Source: Elusimicrobium simillimum (GTDB lineage: Bacteria > Elusimicrobiota > Elusimicrobia > Elusimicrobiales > Elusimicrobiaceae). Taken from it: a stretch of 64,000 nucleotides of DNA. The notes beneath the pieces were generated by a model. The model worked only from the letters and a program-made list of their open reading frames with translations, searched no databases and was not told where the DNA came from. This document shows, piece after piece, positions 42,587 through 51,050 of this stretch. The stretch spans positions 1,178,001-1,242,000 of the forward strand of contig NZ_JBEVVA010000003.1 of the NCBI RefSeq assembly GCF_049639735.1, written 5' to 3'. How positions within the stretch are numbered: the stretch's first letter is position 1; every line of letters begins with the position of its first letter. The translations under genes and the position numbers were made by a program.

Positions 42587-43738
42587 AAACCCCTCCGGTT
42601 ACTATCAATAATTGTAATGAATAATTATAGTATTTATAAAAATTTTTATAAAGGGGGAGGGGAAAGTTTAAATTTTTTTAAGCAGCTTAATATAAATATT
42701 TTAGGAATGAGAAATGATGCGGCGGGAGTAATTTTTAAAATTTAGACTTTGGGGAAAGCTAAAAAGCTTTTTCATATTAGAACAAATGATTTTTTGGCCC
42801 CAAGCAACAGCGTACAAGCTTTTCCAGGCAGGCATTCATTCAATTTTTTAATATACTAAAAGCCCTCTTTTCAAACCATCCCAAACCCTCAAAAAGCAAT
42901 TTTTATCCATTCCTTTCCCCTTTTTCAAAATCGCCCCCAATTTTGAAATATAATTTCAAGGGGACTAAAAATCACTTTGTCTGGTACCCCAATATCCCTA
43001 AAATCAAAATAACGCAAATCTCAAAATTTGAAAAATACAAAATTTAGTACACATATTTGGGTTGGGGGAGTTATTTGTCAGACAGTATTAACTAACGATA
43101 ATTTTTATTATGTTGCTTTTTATATACGATTCTAAGAGCTTTCTTTTACCTATAATCAATATTATAATTTTTTTATTTTCATTTATTTAATAAGTAAAAA
43201 AATATTTATTCTAATAGATATTTTAGATTTTTTTAACTGGCAGAAAAGGAATTTGAAAATCTAAGCATCAAATCATATTTTTACAAACTATTTATTTGAT
43301 AAACATTGTTAGATTTTCATGATTCATAAAACATCATTTTATGGCGCCAATTTCAAAAATGCAATTTTAGGGACAAATTTGCGATTTTGCAAAATTGATA
43401 CTATTTTTAAAAAATACTATTTTCCCCATATTCTCCCCCACTCTGCTTAAGTATCCATTTTTTAAGAATGCGTTATTTTGATTTGGGGGATATCTAGGTA
43501 CCCCCCAAACCAAAACTATAAAATACTAATTTGCCACAATCCACCCCAAAACTCAATTTTTTACAAAACTCATCAAAATTTACCAAAACCCCCATTTTCA
43601 AAAATAAAAATGGGGTATACCAATACCCCTAAAATCAAAATAACGCAATCCATTTTGTTTGCTAACCTAACATCCCGCTGCCAACTATGCCAATTTCATA
43701 TAATACTTAAGTAACAATTATTAATTAACAGGTGACTT
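42587..43738. other. 1.15-kb AT-rich gene-free region with internal repeats
   Basis: No credible gene. Three copies of a roughly 35-bp unit ending in CCCTAAAATCAAAATAACGCAA lie at 42983-43017 and 43614-43648 (direct) and 43469-43502 (inverted, TGCGTTATTTTGATTTGGGG). Alternating C-tracts and A-tracts dominate the last 300 bp. No DnaA-box cluster was seen. A 78-codon frame at 43478 runs through these repeats and is rejected. The 33251-33702 region has a similar flavour. Confidence 0.6.
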
Positions 43739-45040
43739 ATGAATGACAACAAAACCTCCCAACCTAAACAGCTTTACATGCTCTCGGCTGTAGAAATGGG
43801 GGAACGTTTTAACTTCTACGGTATGCGTGCGCTTCTTATGTTGTTTATGACCAGCGCCATACTTAGCTTTACCGATAAAACCGCCGGCAGAATATTTGGA
43901 CTATTTGTAGCGCTTGTCTACCTTACACCTATATTTGGCGGCTTTATGGCGGACAGATTCCTTGGTAAAAGAACCGCCATAATCATAGGCGCTTTATGTA
44001 TGATAACCGGTCAGCTTACCCTTGCATCTTACGGCTTTATACCGCCGCAAATAGCGCTTGCCCTGGGGCTTGCTTTTATAATAGTGGGAAACGGGTTTTT
44101 TAAACCTAATATATCGTCGATAGTGGGGGAAATGTACACCCCGGACGACCCCAGGCGCGACGCCGGGTTTACCATATTCTATATGGGCATTAACGTGGGC
44201 GCGTTTTTGGCGCCCATTATCTGCGGTTCTTTAGGAGAAAAAATAGCTTTTAAATACGGCTTTTTAGCGGCGGCCGTAGGTATGACTTTGAGCTTATTAT
44301 GGTTTTTATTTGTACAGCATAATTACCTTGGCGACCTGGGCAAACGCCCCGCCATGGCCGCCCGCAAAAAAACAAAAGCAGAGCAAAAACCGCTTACCAA
44401 AGAGGAAAAACAAAGAATCGGCGCTATATTTATATTCGTTTTCTTCTCAATATTCTTCTGGGCATTTTACGAACAGGCAGGGTCCTCCCTCACACTATTC
44501 GCGCAAAGGTCTACCGATAGAGTTATATTTGGGTGGGAAATGCCCGCCAGTTATTTTCAGTCGATACCCGCGTTATTTGTGGTGCTTTTAGCCCCCTTAT
44601 TTGCCATGCTCTGGCGTAAAATGGGTAAAAACGAACTTTCCACCCCCGCCAAATTTGCCTGGGGCCTTGGTTTACTGGGCGTTGGTTACATAATAATTAC
44701 CTGCGCCGCTTACGTTTACCAAACCAGCGGCGCGGCGGTAAGCATGCTGTGGCTTATTGCGCTGTATCTTATGCACGTTTTTGGCGAGTTATGCCTTTCC
44801 CCCGTCGGACTTTCTATGATAAGCAAACTTTCGCCCGCTAAATATGTTTCTATATTTATGGGTATTTGGTTTACCGGCGAATTCTTCGGCGGTATACTGG
44901 GCGGTTTTGTGGCCGGCAACTACGCGGAGGGCGCGCTTGTTAAATTGTTCTCGATACCGGCTATTACGTCTATAGCAAGCGCCTTAATATTATGGGCGTT
45001 ATCAGGTAAAATTAAACAATGGATGAACGGGGTAAGATAA
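43739..45040 (+). CDS. POT-family proton-dependent oligopeptide transporter
   Basis: 433 aa, 12-14 helices. It imports di/tripeptides with protons. EMGERFNFYGMR (the ExxERFxYYG motif of helix 1), FGGFMADRFLGKR and the PTR2 signature FYMGINVGAFLAPIICG are present. It is followed directly by a 50-aa membrane protein whose start overlaps its stop. Confidence 0.92.
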   Translation: MNDNKTSQPKQLYMLSAVEMGERFNFYGMRALLMLFMTSAILSFTDKTAGRIFGLFVALVYLTPIFGGFMADRFLGKRTAIIIGALCMITGQLTLASYGFIPPQIALALGLAFIIVGNGFFKPNISSIVGEMYTPDDPRRDAGFTIFYMGINVGAFLAPIICGSLGEKIAFKYGFLAAAVGMTLSLLWFLFVQHNYLGDLGKRPAMAARKKTKAEQKPLTKEEKQRIGAIFIFVFFSIFFWAFYEQAGSSLTLFAQRSTDRVIFGWEMPASYFQSIPALFVVLLAPLFAMLWRKMGKNELSTPAKFAWGLGLLGVGYIIITCAAYVYQTSGAAVSMLWLIALYLMHVFGELCLSPVGLSMISKLSPAKYVSIFMGIWFTGEFFGGILGGFVAGNYAEGALVKLFSIPAITSIASALILWALSGKIKQWMNGVR

Positions 45041-45192
45041 TGCAAAAAATAGACAGAAAACATATTATAGGCCTTATAATAGCGCTGTTTGTTATACTGG
45101 CGCTGGTATTTGCGGAAGATTTGTCTGTACTGATGGGTTTTGGCCCTAACGAGATTGCGGCGCCAATACCGGCGGAATACACACAGCAGTAA
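45040..45192 (+). CDS. 50-aa single-helix membrane protein
   Basis: ATG overlaps the transporter stop (TAATG) at 45040; stop at 45190. One helix (8-25, HIIGLIIALFVILALVFAED) and a short Pro/Ala tail. The coupling suggests an accessory or stabilising subunit of the peptide transporter. No family recognised. A terminator follows. Confidence 0.65.
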   Translation: MQKIDRKHIIGLIIALFVILALVFAEDLSVLMGFGPNEIAAPIPAEYTQQ

Positions 45193-45194
45193 TT

Positions 45195-45223
45195 TTAGCC
45201 CCGCAAACGCGGGGCTTTTTTAT
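45195..45223 (+). terminator. terminator after the transporter operon
   Basis: AGCCCCGC-AAAC-GCGGGGCT, then TTTTTTA. Confidence 0.85.
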
Positions 45224-45234
45224 ATACTGTAACC

Positions 45235-45984
45235 ATGAAGAAAACAGCGCATCACATCCTATTATTTTTAGTGTTATTAATACCAGTACTCCTTTTACTA
45301 AGAGGGGATGATGACCCGCCTACGGATGAAGATCTTTCTCCCCCCGTCACAACAATTGAATTTGTACCGCCCACAATTGAGGAAGATAAAAAAGAGGAAG
45401 CTACTCTCCACCCGCTTAATGAGGAAATGGCGGCGGAGGGCTTTGTTAATATGCACAACCCGCCGTACGATAAATTCTTTTTTGATATGCGTTACGCAAA
45501 AGACACCAATTTTACCGGTAAAGTTATTTACCCCACAGACACCTGCTATTTACGTAAAAACGCCGCTAACGCGCTGCTAGAGGCCTATAATACCGCGCAA
45601 AAACAGCCGCAACCGCTGACATTTATCATTTACGATTGTTACCGCCCACAGTCTTATCATAGAAAGCTTTGGGAGGCCTACCCCAACCCAAGTTACGTTG
45701 CCATGCCTAAAAAAGGCTCACGCCACAGCAGGGGTATGGCGGTAGACCTGGGGCTTGCGTACATGAATGGGGAAATACTGCCTATGCCAACGGATTTTGA
45801 CACATTCTCCCCCCTTGCCCATATGGACTATGAGGGAGAGGAGCTGGACGTTGAGGCAAGAGTAAACAGAGAACTGCTTAAGAAAATTATGACGGATGCC
45901 GGCTTTACCTACACCCGCACGGAATGGTGGCACTTTGACAAAACAGGCTGGCAAGACTTCCCCCTTTCAGACGTAAAACCTTAA
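45235..45984 (+). CDS. D-alanyl-D-alanine dipeptidase (VanX/DdpX-like)
   Basis: 249 aa. N-terminal hydrophobic helix (6-22) likely anchors or exports it; residues 70-245 are the M15D domain. The zinc motifs are SRHSRGMAVDLG (SxHxxGxAxD, near residue 162) and EWWHFD (catalytic Glu and third His, near residue 225), with DMRYAKDTNFTG and DCYRPQ. It splits D-Ala-D-Ala. Periplasmic, hence more likely cell-wall peptide recycling than glycopeptide resistance (no vanH/vanA here). It sits behind a peptide transporter. Confidence 0.88.
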   Translation: MKKTAHHILLFLVLLIPVLLLLRGDDDPPTDEDLSPPVTTIEFVPPTIEEDKKEEATLHPLNEEMAAEGFVNMHNPPYDKFFFDMRYAKDTNFTGKVIYPTDTCYLRKNAANALLEAYNTAQKQPQPLTFIIYDCYRPQSYHRKLWEAYPNPSYVAMPKKGSRHSRGMAVDLGLAYMNGEILPMPTDFDTFSPLAHMDYEGEELDVEARVNRELLKKIMTDAGFTYTRTEWWHFDKTGWQDFPLSDVKP

Positions 45985-46021
45985 CAAAACTTATTGGCGC
46001 CGCACACGTACACAACAGCGC

Positions 46022-46082
46022 CTATGTGCGCTAACGCGCAATAATTGCTTGGGACCCTCACGCCTCCGGATGAGGGAACGGC
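46022..46082 (+). repeat. CCCTCACGC-type repeat, copy 3
   Basis: CTATGTGCGCTAACGCGCA hairpin, TTGCTTGGGACCCTCACGC, TGAGGGAACGGC. Nearly the copy at 40227. Confidence 0.7.
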
Positions 46083-46155
46083 AAAAAACTTCTGTTTTTT
46101 TAAGCTTTTCATCCGCGCAATCTTTACAGAAGCACACGTAAGTGCGCGTAGGTCA

Positions 46156-46256
46156 GGCCGCGCAACCGCACGGCCGTATTAATTAGAATGATTTTGACAC
46201 GTTGTAATTTTGACGAAGTCAAAATAGTCAAAATCTATTTTTTACAAAGTAAAAAA
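46156..46256 (+). repeat. three-hairpin GGCCG repeat, copy 3
   Basis: GC palindrome GGCCGCGCAACCGCACGGCC, GTATTAATTAGAATGATTTTGA, TTTTGAC/GTCAAAA, TTTTTTAC-AAA-GTAAAAAA. Directly abuts copy 4. Confidence 0.75.
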
Positions 46257-46350
46257 GGCCGCCCAACCGGACGGCCGTATTAATTAGAGTGATTTTGAAA
46301 GTCGTTTTTGCGAAGCAAAATTCAAAATCTATTTTTTACAAAGTAAAAAA
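46257..46350 (+). repeat. three-hairpin GGCCG repeat, copy 4
   Basis: Tandem to copy 3 with GGCCGCCCAACCGGACGGCC and TTTTTGC-GAA-GCAAAA in the middle hairpin; the compensated middle stem suggests that structure is kept. Confidence 0.75.
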
Positions 46351-46382
46351 TCCCCCGGCGGGGCAGCCCGGGGGATTTGTTT
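46347..46382 (-). terminator. terminator of the helical secreted gene 2
   Basis: AAATCCCCCGG / CCCGGGGGATTT stem at the end of the gene at 46398. The gap 45985-46397 otherwise holds only repeats. Confidence 0.75.
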
Positions 46383-46397
46383 AAATTTTAAACAATT

Positions 46398-47225
46398 TTA
46401 TTGCATATTTTCATTTTGCAGCGCGTCAATTTCGTTACCAAACTCTTCTTGCGCGGCCGCTATTGCGTTAACCATGTTTGTAAGAGAAACCCTGTAAGAT
46501 ATGCTGTATAACTGCAGGTCTGTTGACTCGGTGCCGTTTATAAGCTTGCCCAAAAGACTGTTAAAAGATATTAGCAGTTTATCCGCCTCCAGCCTGTCAG
46601 CCGTCGCTTTGATTTTTCTTAAAATATTTATACATTCGGTATTATAAGAATAAAGTTTAGGTTCTGCGCTTATAGTAATTGAATAGTTGCTCAAAATATT
46701 TTCAGCCTTCATGGCGTATCTGTGCAAGATGTTAATATAGGCCGCGTTATTTTTATTATTTGCGGCTACATGAACTTCCAATACAGTGTAAATATCATCC
46801 ACCATCGCGATTGTTTTTTCAAGCGTGCGTTTTACATAATTACCGGCTACAATGTTATCGGCGTAAACAAATTCAAAGTTGCTGTCGTCTATAAAAGAAT
46901 TATAATTTTTTATAACGTCAGTATACGCGTTAAGAAAATCATCATAATAAGCGGTCTTTATCATACGTTCCACGCTTAAGCGCAAATCTTCCAGCTTTAT
47001 AACCATCTGCGCCTGGGCGGACTTAACCGCTTTTGAATTTGTAGAATACTGCACCTGATGCTTAGCGCTGTTAACGTCCATTTCAGCGTAAGGATACTTC
47101 TTTAATACTTCTTTTATGTCATCAGTAAGCGGAGTTTTTGCTACCCCAGCAGAACTCTGCGCCACCGCGAAGGCGGTGCACATAAAGCATACTGTTAACA
47201 TTGTTAATACTATTTTTTTAATCAT
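46398..47225 (-). CDS. secreted helical protein 2
   Basis: 275 aa. Signal peptide MKKIVLTMLTVCFMCTAFAVAQS. The rest is almost all helix, with long amphipathic segments (AQMVIKLEDLRLSVERMIKTAYYDD, YINILHRYAMKAENILSNYSI) and few cysteines. No family recognised. Its size and helix pattern resemble the neighbour at 47411, and both have the shared 18-bp palindrome upstream; I could not prove homology by eye. Confidence 0.65.
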   Translation of the reverse strand: MIKKIVLTMLTVCFMCTAFAVAQSSAGVAKTPLTDDIKEVLKKYPYAEMDVNSAKHQVQYSTNSKAVKSAQAQMVIKLEDLRLSVERMIKTAYYDDFLNAYTDVIKNYNSFIDDSNFEFVYADNIVAGNYVKRTLEKTIAMVDDIYTVLEVHVAANNKNNAAYINILHRYAMKAENILSNYSITISAEPKLYSYNTECINILRKIKATADRLEADKLLISFNSLLGKLINGTESTDLQLYSISYRVSLTNMVNAIAAAQEEFGNEIDALQNENMQ

Positions 47226-47306
47226 ATACCCTCTTAATTTAATTTACTTACCCCGTTAAGAACTTTTTGTTCTTATATATAAATTATAAGATATTTTTAT
47301 TTGATA

Positions 47307-47324
47307 CCAGGGTCTAAAGACCTA
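47307..47324 (-). promoter_or_regulatory. conserved palindromic element, copy C
   Basis: On the minus strand TAGGTCTTTAGACCCTGG, 81 nt before the gene at 47225; contains GGTCT-TT-AGACC. GGACCTAG lies just upstream as a possible second half-site. Confidence 0.65.
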
Positions 47325-47368
47325 TTTTCGTTCTAGGTCCAAATTACCTCTATGACGTAATTTCGTAT

Positions 47369-47400
47369 AAAAAAGCCCCGCTCAATTGAGCGGGGCTTAA
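47369..47400 (-). terminator. terminator of helical secreted gene 1
   Basis: Perfect palindrome AAGCCCCGCTCAATTGAG followed by the matching CGGGGCTT, with A/T-runs. Confidence 0.85.
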
Positions 47401-47410
47401 AAAATTTTTG

Positions 47411-48202
47411 TTATTTTAAAGTGTTAAGCGCAGCGTCAAACTCCTCGCTGGCTTTATTAAACACCGTAACAACATTATTATACGTCGCAATATCAGACGG
47501 GGTTAGAATAGATTTGCTGGTAAACTCAGCCGAGAATATAACTTCTATTGATTTATTGGTTTTTGTTATCAAAGCGTTAACTTCTTCATAATCCGTTGAC
47601 GACGCTAAGCTGGTAAAATCGGCAATAAGGTTTTTCATCATTGTCTGGTGGGTGGAATCTTTTATAATAGCTTCATAAGCTTTAAGCGGTTCAAGAATTT
47701 TTTTGGCGTATGTATTTGCCATGGCGTAATATTTAACAAGCATTTCCTGCTGGGCGGCCTGCTGCGCCTCTATGTTTGTTACAGCTATGCCAAGTTCTTT
47801 TTGAAGCGCCGGGGTAACTGTTGTAAGTATTTGTTCATGCGCGGCTATAAATTTGGTGGAAACTGTATTAAAAGCAAAATCCTCCGCCACAATTTTTGAA
47901 CTGTTTTCCGATTCACAAAGAGCGTTAAACGCATCAACATAAATATCATAATTAGCCACAACCTTTTGAAGATCGCTGTAAGCCATAAGGTCGTAAAAAG
48001 CGTTGTTAACAGCCTCGGCTTCTTTAATATAGGCCGCTAAAGCCGCGGTTGAAGCGCCGCCGGCATTAGATAAAGTAAAACTCTTAAGATCTGCCATAAC
48101 CTTTTTAACTTCTTTATCATCAATATCTATTTTAAAACTCTGCGCCGAAGCTGAAAGTGCGAATACCGCCAAACATAGTGCAGAAAATAATAATTTTTTC
48201 AT
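47411..48202 (-). CDS. secreted helical protein 1
   Basis: 263 aa. Signal peptide MKKLLFSALCLAVFALSASAQS. Mature part helical and Ala/Thr-rich (AAYIKEAEAVNNAFYDLMAYSDLQKVV, EILTTVTPALQKELGIAVTNIEAQQAAQQEM). No known family. Behind the palindromic element at 48262 and with a terminator of its own. Periplasmic or extracellular; no function inferred. Confidence 0.65.
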   Translation of the reverse strand: MKKLLFSALCLAVFALSASAQSFKIDIDDKEVKKVMADLKSFTLSNAGGASTAALAAYIKEAEAVNNAFYDLMAYSDLQKVVANYDIYVDAFNALCESENSSKIVAEDFAFNTVSTKFIAAHEQILTTVTPALQKELGIAVTNIEAQQAAQQEMLVKYYAMANTYAKKILEPLKAYEAIIKDSTHQTMMKNLIADFTSLASSTDYEEVNALITKTNKSIEVIFSAEFTSKSILTPSDIATYNNVVTVFNKASEEFDAALNTLK

Positions 48203-48261
48203 TGTAATCTCCGTAATGTGTTTTGTCTTAGTTTTATTTTAACGTTATTTCCGGCGGTGCG

Positions 48262-48303
48262 CCAGGGCCAAAAGACCTACGCGCGTCTGGGTCTTTGGTC
48301 CTA
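48262..48303 (-). promoter_or_regulatory. conserved palindromic element, copy B, with upstream half-site
   Basis: Minus-strand TAGGTCTTTTGGCCCTGG (48262-48279), 59 nt before the gene start; a second related word TAGGACCAAAGACCCAG lies 8 nt upstream (48287-48303). Confidence 0.65.
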
Positions 48304-48325
48304 CCCGTCATAGTGTATAACGTTT

Positions 48326-49489
48326 TTATAAAGCCAGGCGGTAAATCTCTTTCACGTCTTCTTTAGATAGTTTTACAAAGCTGCCGAGCGGGCCGAATGA
48401 TGTAGCTTTAGACGCCATAACTTCAAAATCTTTTTCACCTACATTTACTTCAGAAAGCCTGACTGGCAGGCCTATTGATTTAAAAAACGTTTCCGTCATT
48501 TCAATACCTTTTAGGGCCACGGCCTCAGTATCTCTAAGCGCATCCGTAACACCCCAGACATTGACGGCAAACTGCGCGAATATGGCGGGGTTATGTTTAT
48601 AAACATACTTCATCCACGCCGGAAAAACTATGCTCAGGCCTGCCCCGTGCGCTATATCATGCACAGCGCTTATGGCGTGCTCTATACCGTGCGACGCCCA
48701 GTCCTCTTCTCTGCCCATGCCAAACAGGCTGTTATGCGCCAGGTTGCCCGCCCACATAATTTCCGCCCAGGCGTCGTAGTCTTTAATATTTTTAACTACT
48801 TTAGGGGCATTGTTTATAATGGCTTTAAGCGCGCCCTCGCAAAGTTTATCAGACAATTCTGTATGTTTTGTATTGGTAAAATATCTTTCAAAAATATGGG
48901 CCATCATGTCGCACACGCCGTTGCCAACCTGCTCTTTAGGCAGGGTAAAACAAAACTCCGGGTTTAAAATGCTGAACACAGGGCGCACAAGATGCGTGCC
49001 CAGGCCTATTTTCATAGAAGTTTCTTCGTTAGTGATAACTGTGCTTTGGCTGCTTTCGCTACCGGCGGCGGGGATAGTTAAAATTGTGGCTACGGGCAAG
49101 GCTGCTTGCGGCACGGCCTTTCTAAGGTAAAAATCCCACACGTCGCCCTCATAATCTACGCCAAGCGCAATGGCTTTGGCGCTGTCAATAACGCTGCCGC
49201 CGCCAACGGCTAAAATAAATTCCACACCTTCACGCCTGCAAAGTTCTATGCCTTTATGTACTAAAGACAACCTGGGATTGGGCTGTACGCCGCCAAGCTC
49301 TACAAAATCTACTTTAGCTTCTTTAAGTGATTTTACCACAGCATCGTAAAGGCCGCTTTTTTTAATGCTGCCGCCGCCGTAGTGCAGTAAAACTTTAGAC
49401 GAGTACTTGGCAATGCGGCCGCCTATTTCTTTTTCCGTGCCTTTGCCAAAAATAATTCTTGTAGGACTGTAAAATTCAAAATTATTCAT
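48326..49489 (-). CDS. iron-containing alcohol dehydrogenase (butanol dehydrogenase-like)
   Basis: 387 aa. It reduces aldehydes or oxidises alcohols with NAD(P)H in fermentation. NAD-binding GGGSVIDSAKAI and the metal site with HGIEHAISAVHDIAHGAGLSIVFPAWMKY are intact. Closest by eye to the YqhD/BdhA type, ending RLAL. 29 nt downstream of trpB, likely read through from the trpR promoter. Confidence 0.9.
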   Translation of the reverse strand: MNNFEFYSPTRIIFGKGTEKEIGGRIAKYSSKVLLHYGGGSIKKSGLYDAVVKSLKEAKVDFVELGGVQPNPRLSLVHKGIELCRREGVEFILAVGGGSVIDSAKAIALGVDYEGDVWDFYLRKAVPQAALPVATILTIPAAGSESSQSTVITNEETSMKIGLGTHLVRPVFSILNPEFCFTLPKEQVGNGVCDMMAHIFERYFTNTKHTELSDKLCEGALKAIINNAPKVVKNIKDYDAWAEIMWAGNLAHNSLFGMGREEDWASHGIEHAISAVHDIAHGAGLSIVFPAWMKYVYKHNPAIFAQFAVNVWGVTDALRDTEAVALKGIEMTETFFKSIGLPVRLSEVNVGEKDFEVMASKATSFGPLGSFVKLSKEDVKEIYRLAL

Positions 49490-49518
49490 TTTTCTCCCCC
49501 TGGGCTGCTATATAGACA

Positions 49519-50724
49519 TTATATCTTTATACCGTGCTCTTTGCCATACTTGCTAAGCACATAGTCCAGGTCTTTGTCGCCGCGGCCAGACAGATTAACT
49601 AAAATAGTTTTATCCGCCGTAAGTTTTTTAGCCAGTTTTATGGCGTAGGCAACTGCGTGGGCGCTTTCCAATGCGGGTATAATGCCCTCACGCCTTGAAA
49701 GGGTAAAAAACGCGTCCAGCGCCTCTCTATCGGTAACAGAAACATACTGCGCCAACCCGCTGTCTTTAAGCAGGCAGTGTAACGGCCCAACGCCGGGGTA
49801 ATCCAACCCGCTGGCAACAGAATGTGTTTTGCCGGGGCGGCCTTTGGTGTCTTGTATATAGTAGCAGTTAAAACCGTGCAATACGCCCGGTTTGCCCGCC
49901 GCCAAGGGGGCGGCGTGCTTGCCGGTTTTTATACCCATGCCGCCTGGTTCCACGCCGATAAGTTTTACTTTATCATCCTGTAAAAAGCCTGAAAACATTC
50001 CTATTGAGTTTGACCCGCCTCCAACACACGCCACAACATTGTCGGGCAGGCGGCCTGTTTGTTCCAAAATCTGCTCTCTGGCCTCCGTACCAACTACGCT
50101 TTGAAAATATGAAACTATTGACGGAAAAGGGTGCGGCCCAACAACCGAGCCTATGGCGTACATCGTATTTTTGGGGTCTGCCAGATAATCCTCAAAAGCG
50201 GCGTCTACGGCGTCTTTAAGGCCTTTGCCGCCCTTATCCACAGACACTACTTCCGCGCCTAGCAGCTTCATTTTAAGCACGTTGGGGTATTCCTTTTTTA
50301 TATCTTTAGCGCCCATGTATATACTGCATTTTATGCCCAACAGCGCGGCCGCTGTTGCAAGCGCTATACCGTGCTGCCCGGCGCCTGTTTCGGCTATTAC
50401 ACGTTTTTTATTCATTTTTTTAGCCAGCAGAACCTCACCCAGGCAGTGGTTTATTTTGTGAGCGCCGGTGTGGTTAAGGTCTTCTCTTTTTAAAAATATT
50501 TTAGCGCCGCGGCCGGATATGTTTTGCGCGAAATACAAAGGCGAAGGGCGGCCGACATAGTTTTTGTAGTAGTAATAAAGTTCCTGCTGAAAGTCTTTTG
50601 ATTTGGCGGCGTCTGCAAAGTAGGCCGCGACGTCCGCCAATGGTTTTTTTAAAGGTTCGGGCACAAAAATGCCGCCGTAAGAGCCATAAAATCCGTCTTT
50701 ATCCGCTATTAATGTTAATATCAT
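49519..50724 (-). CDS. trpB: tryptophan synthase beta chain
   Basis: 401 aa. It joins indole and serine to give tryptophan, PLP-dependent. Lys90 in LNHTGAHKINH is the PLP lysine; ETGAGQHG, GGGSNSIGMF and NLSGRGDKDLDY are conserved sites. It is the standard TrpB1 type, but no trpA or other trp biosynthesis gene is present, so the likely substrate is free indole. It follows trpR by 10 nt. Confidence 0.95.
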   Translation of the reverse strand: MILTLIADKDGFYGSYGGIFVPEPLKKPLADVAAYFADAAKSKDFQQELYYYYKNYVGRPSPLYFAQNISGRGAKIFLKREDLNHTGAHKINHCLGEVLLAKKMNKKRVIAETGAGQHGIALATAAALLGIKCSIYMGAKDIKKEYPNVLKMKLLGAEVVSVDKGGKGLKDAVDAAFEDYLADPKNTMYAIGSVVGPHPFPSIVSYFQSVVGTEAREQILEQTGRLPDNVVACVGGGSNSIGMFSGFLQDDKVKLIGVEPGGMGIKTGKHAAPLAAGKPGVLHGFNCYYIQDTKGRPGKTHSVASGLDYPGVGPLHCLLKDSGLAQYVSVTDREALDAFFTLSRREGIIPALESAHAVAYAIKLAKKLTADKTILVNLSGRGDKDLDYVLSKYGKEHGIKI

Positions 50725-50734
50725 AAAGTTCCTC

Positions 50735-51016
50735 TTATTTCAAAATTTTTTTGGTTGTAGATTGTTTGTTTAAAAGTTTTGCGCCGCGCGTAATTTTACA
50801 AAGGCTGACGCTGAGTTCTTTGGCTATACCTCTTTGAGTGTAGCCCTCATCAAGCATTTGTAAAAGACGCCAACGAAGGGAGAGAGTTTTAAGTTCATTA
50901 GGGGTAAGAATTTCTTTTAGAAAAGTAGTAATTTCTTTTTCTGTTTTAAGTTTTAGAAGAGACGCGGCAAAATCTTCAAGCGCGCCAATTTGTGTTTTGT
51001 TAGTTTTTTGTGTCAT
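50735..51016 (-). CDS. trpR: Trp operon repressor-like protein
   Basis: 93 aa from ATG at 51016 (GGGAGA upstream; the earlier start at 51043 lies inside the operator). Mostly helical, with helix-turn-helix YTQRGIAKELSVSLCKITRGAKLL matching the TrpR DNA-reading head (TrpR: [20 protein letters not shown]). TrpR senses tryptophan and represses its targets. It heads trpR-trpB-adh, as in chlamydial trpRBA. TrpR identity is good from motif plus neighbour. Confidence 0.85.
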   Translation of the reverse strand: MTQKTNKTQIGALEDFAASLLKLKTEKEITTFLKEILTPNELKTLSLRWRLLQMLDEGYTQRGIAKELSVSLCKITRGAKLLNKQSTTKKILK

Positions 51017-51030
51017 GCGTATTCTCCCTG

Positions 51031-51050
51031 TGTTTCTACACATAGAAACA
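51031..51050 (-). promoter_or_regulatory. candidate TrpR operator
   Basis: Perfect inverted repeat TGTTTCTA-CACA-TAGAAACA, from the last bases of the -10 box to just past the expected start of transcription. Confidence 0.65.

Noticed and set aside
43478..43714. 78-codon frame in the gene-free region
   Set aside because: Built of the local C/A-tract repeats; no RBS; not protein-like.
42587..43738. Replication origin in the gene-free AT-rich region
   Set aside because: No cluster of DnaA boxes (TTATCCACA-like) and no dnaA/dnaN/gidA neighbours.
45235..45984. Vancomycin resistance gene cluster
   Set aside because: Only the VanX-like dipeptidase is present, with a membrane-export helix; no vanH, ligase or vanRS.
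46156..46350. CRISPR-like array
   Set aside because: Only two tandem roughly 100-bp units without spacers; units are hairpin repeats found elsewhere singly.
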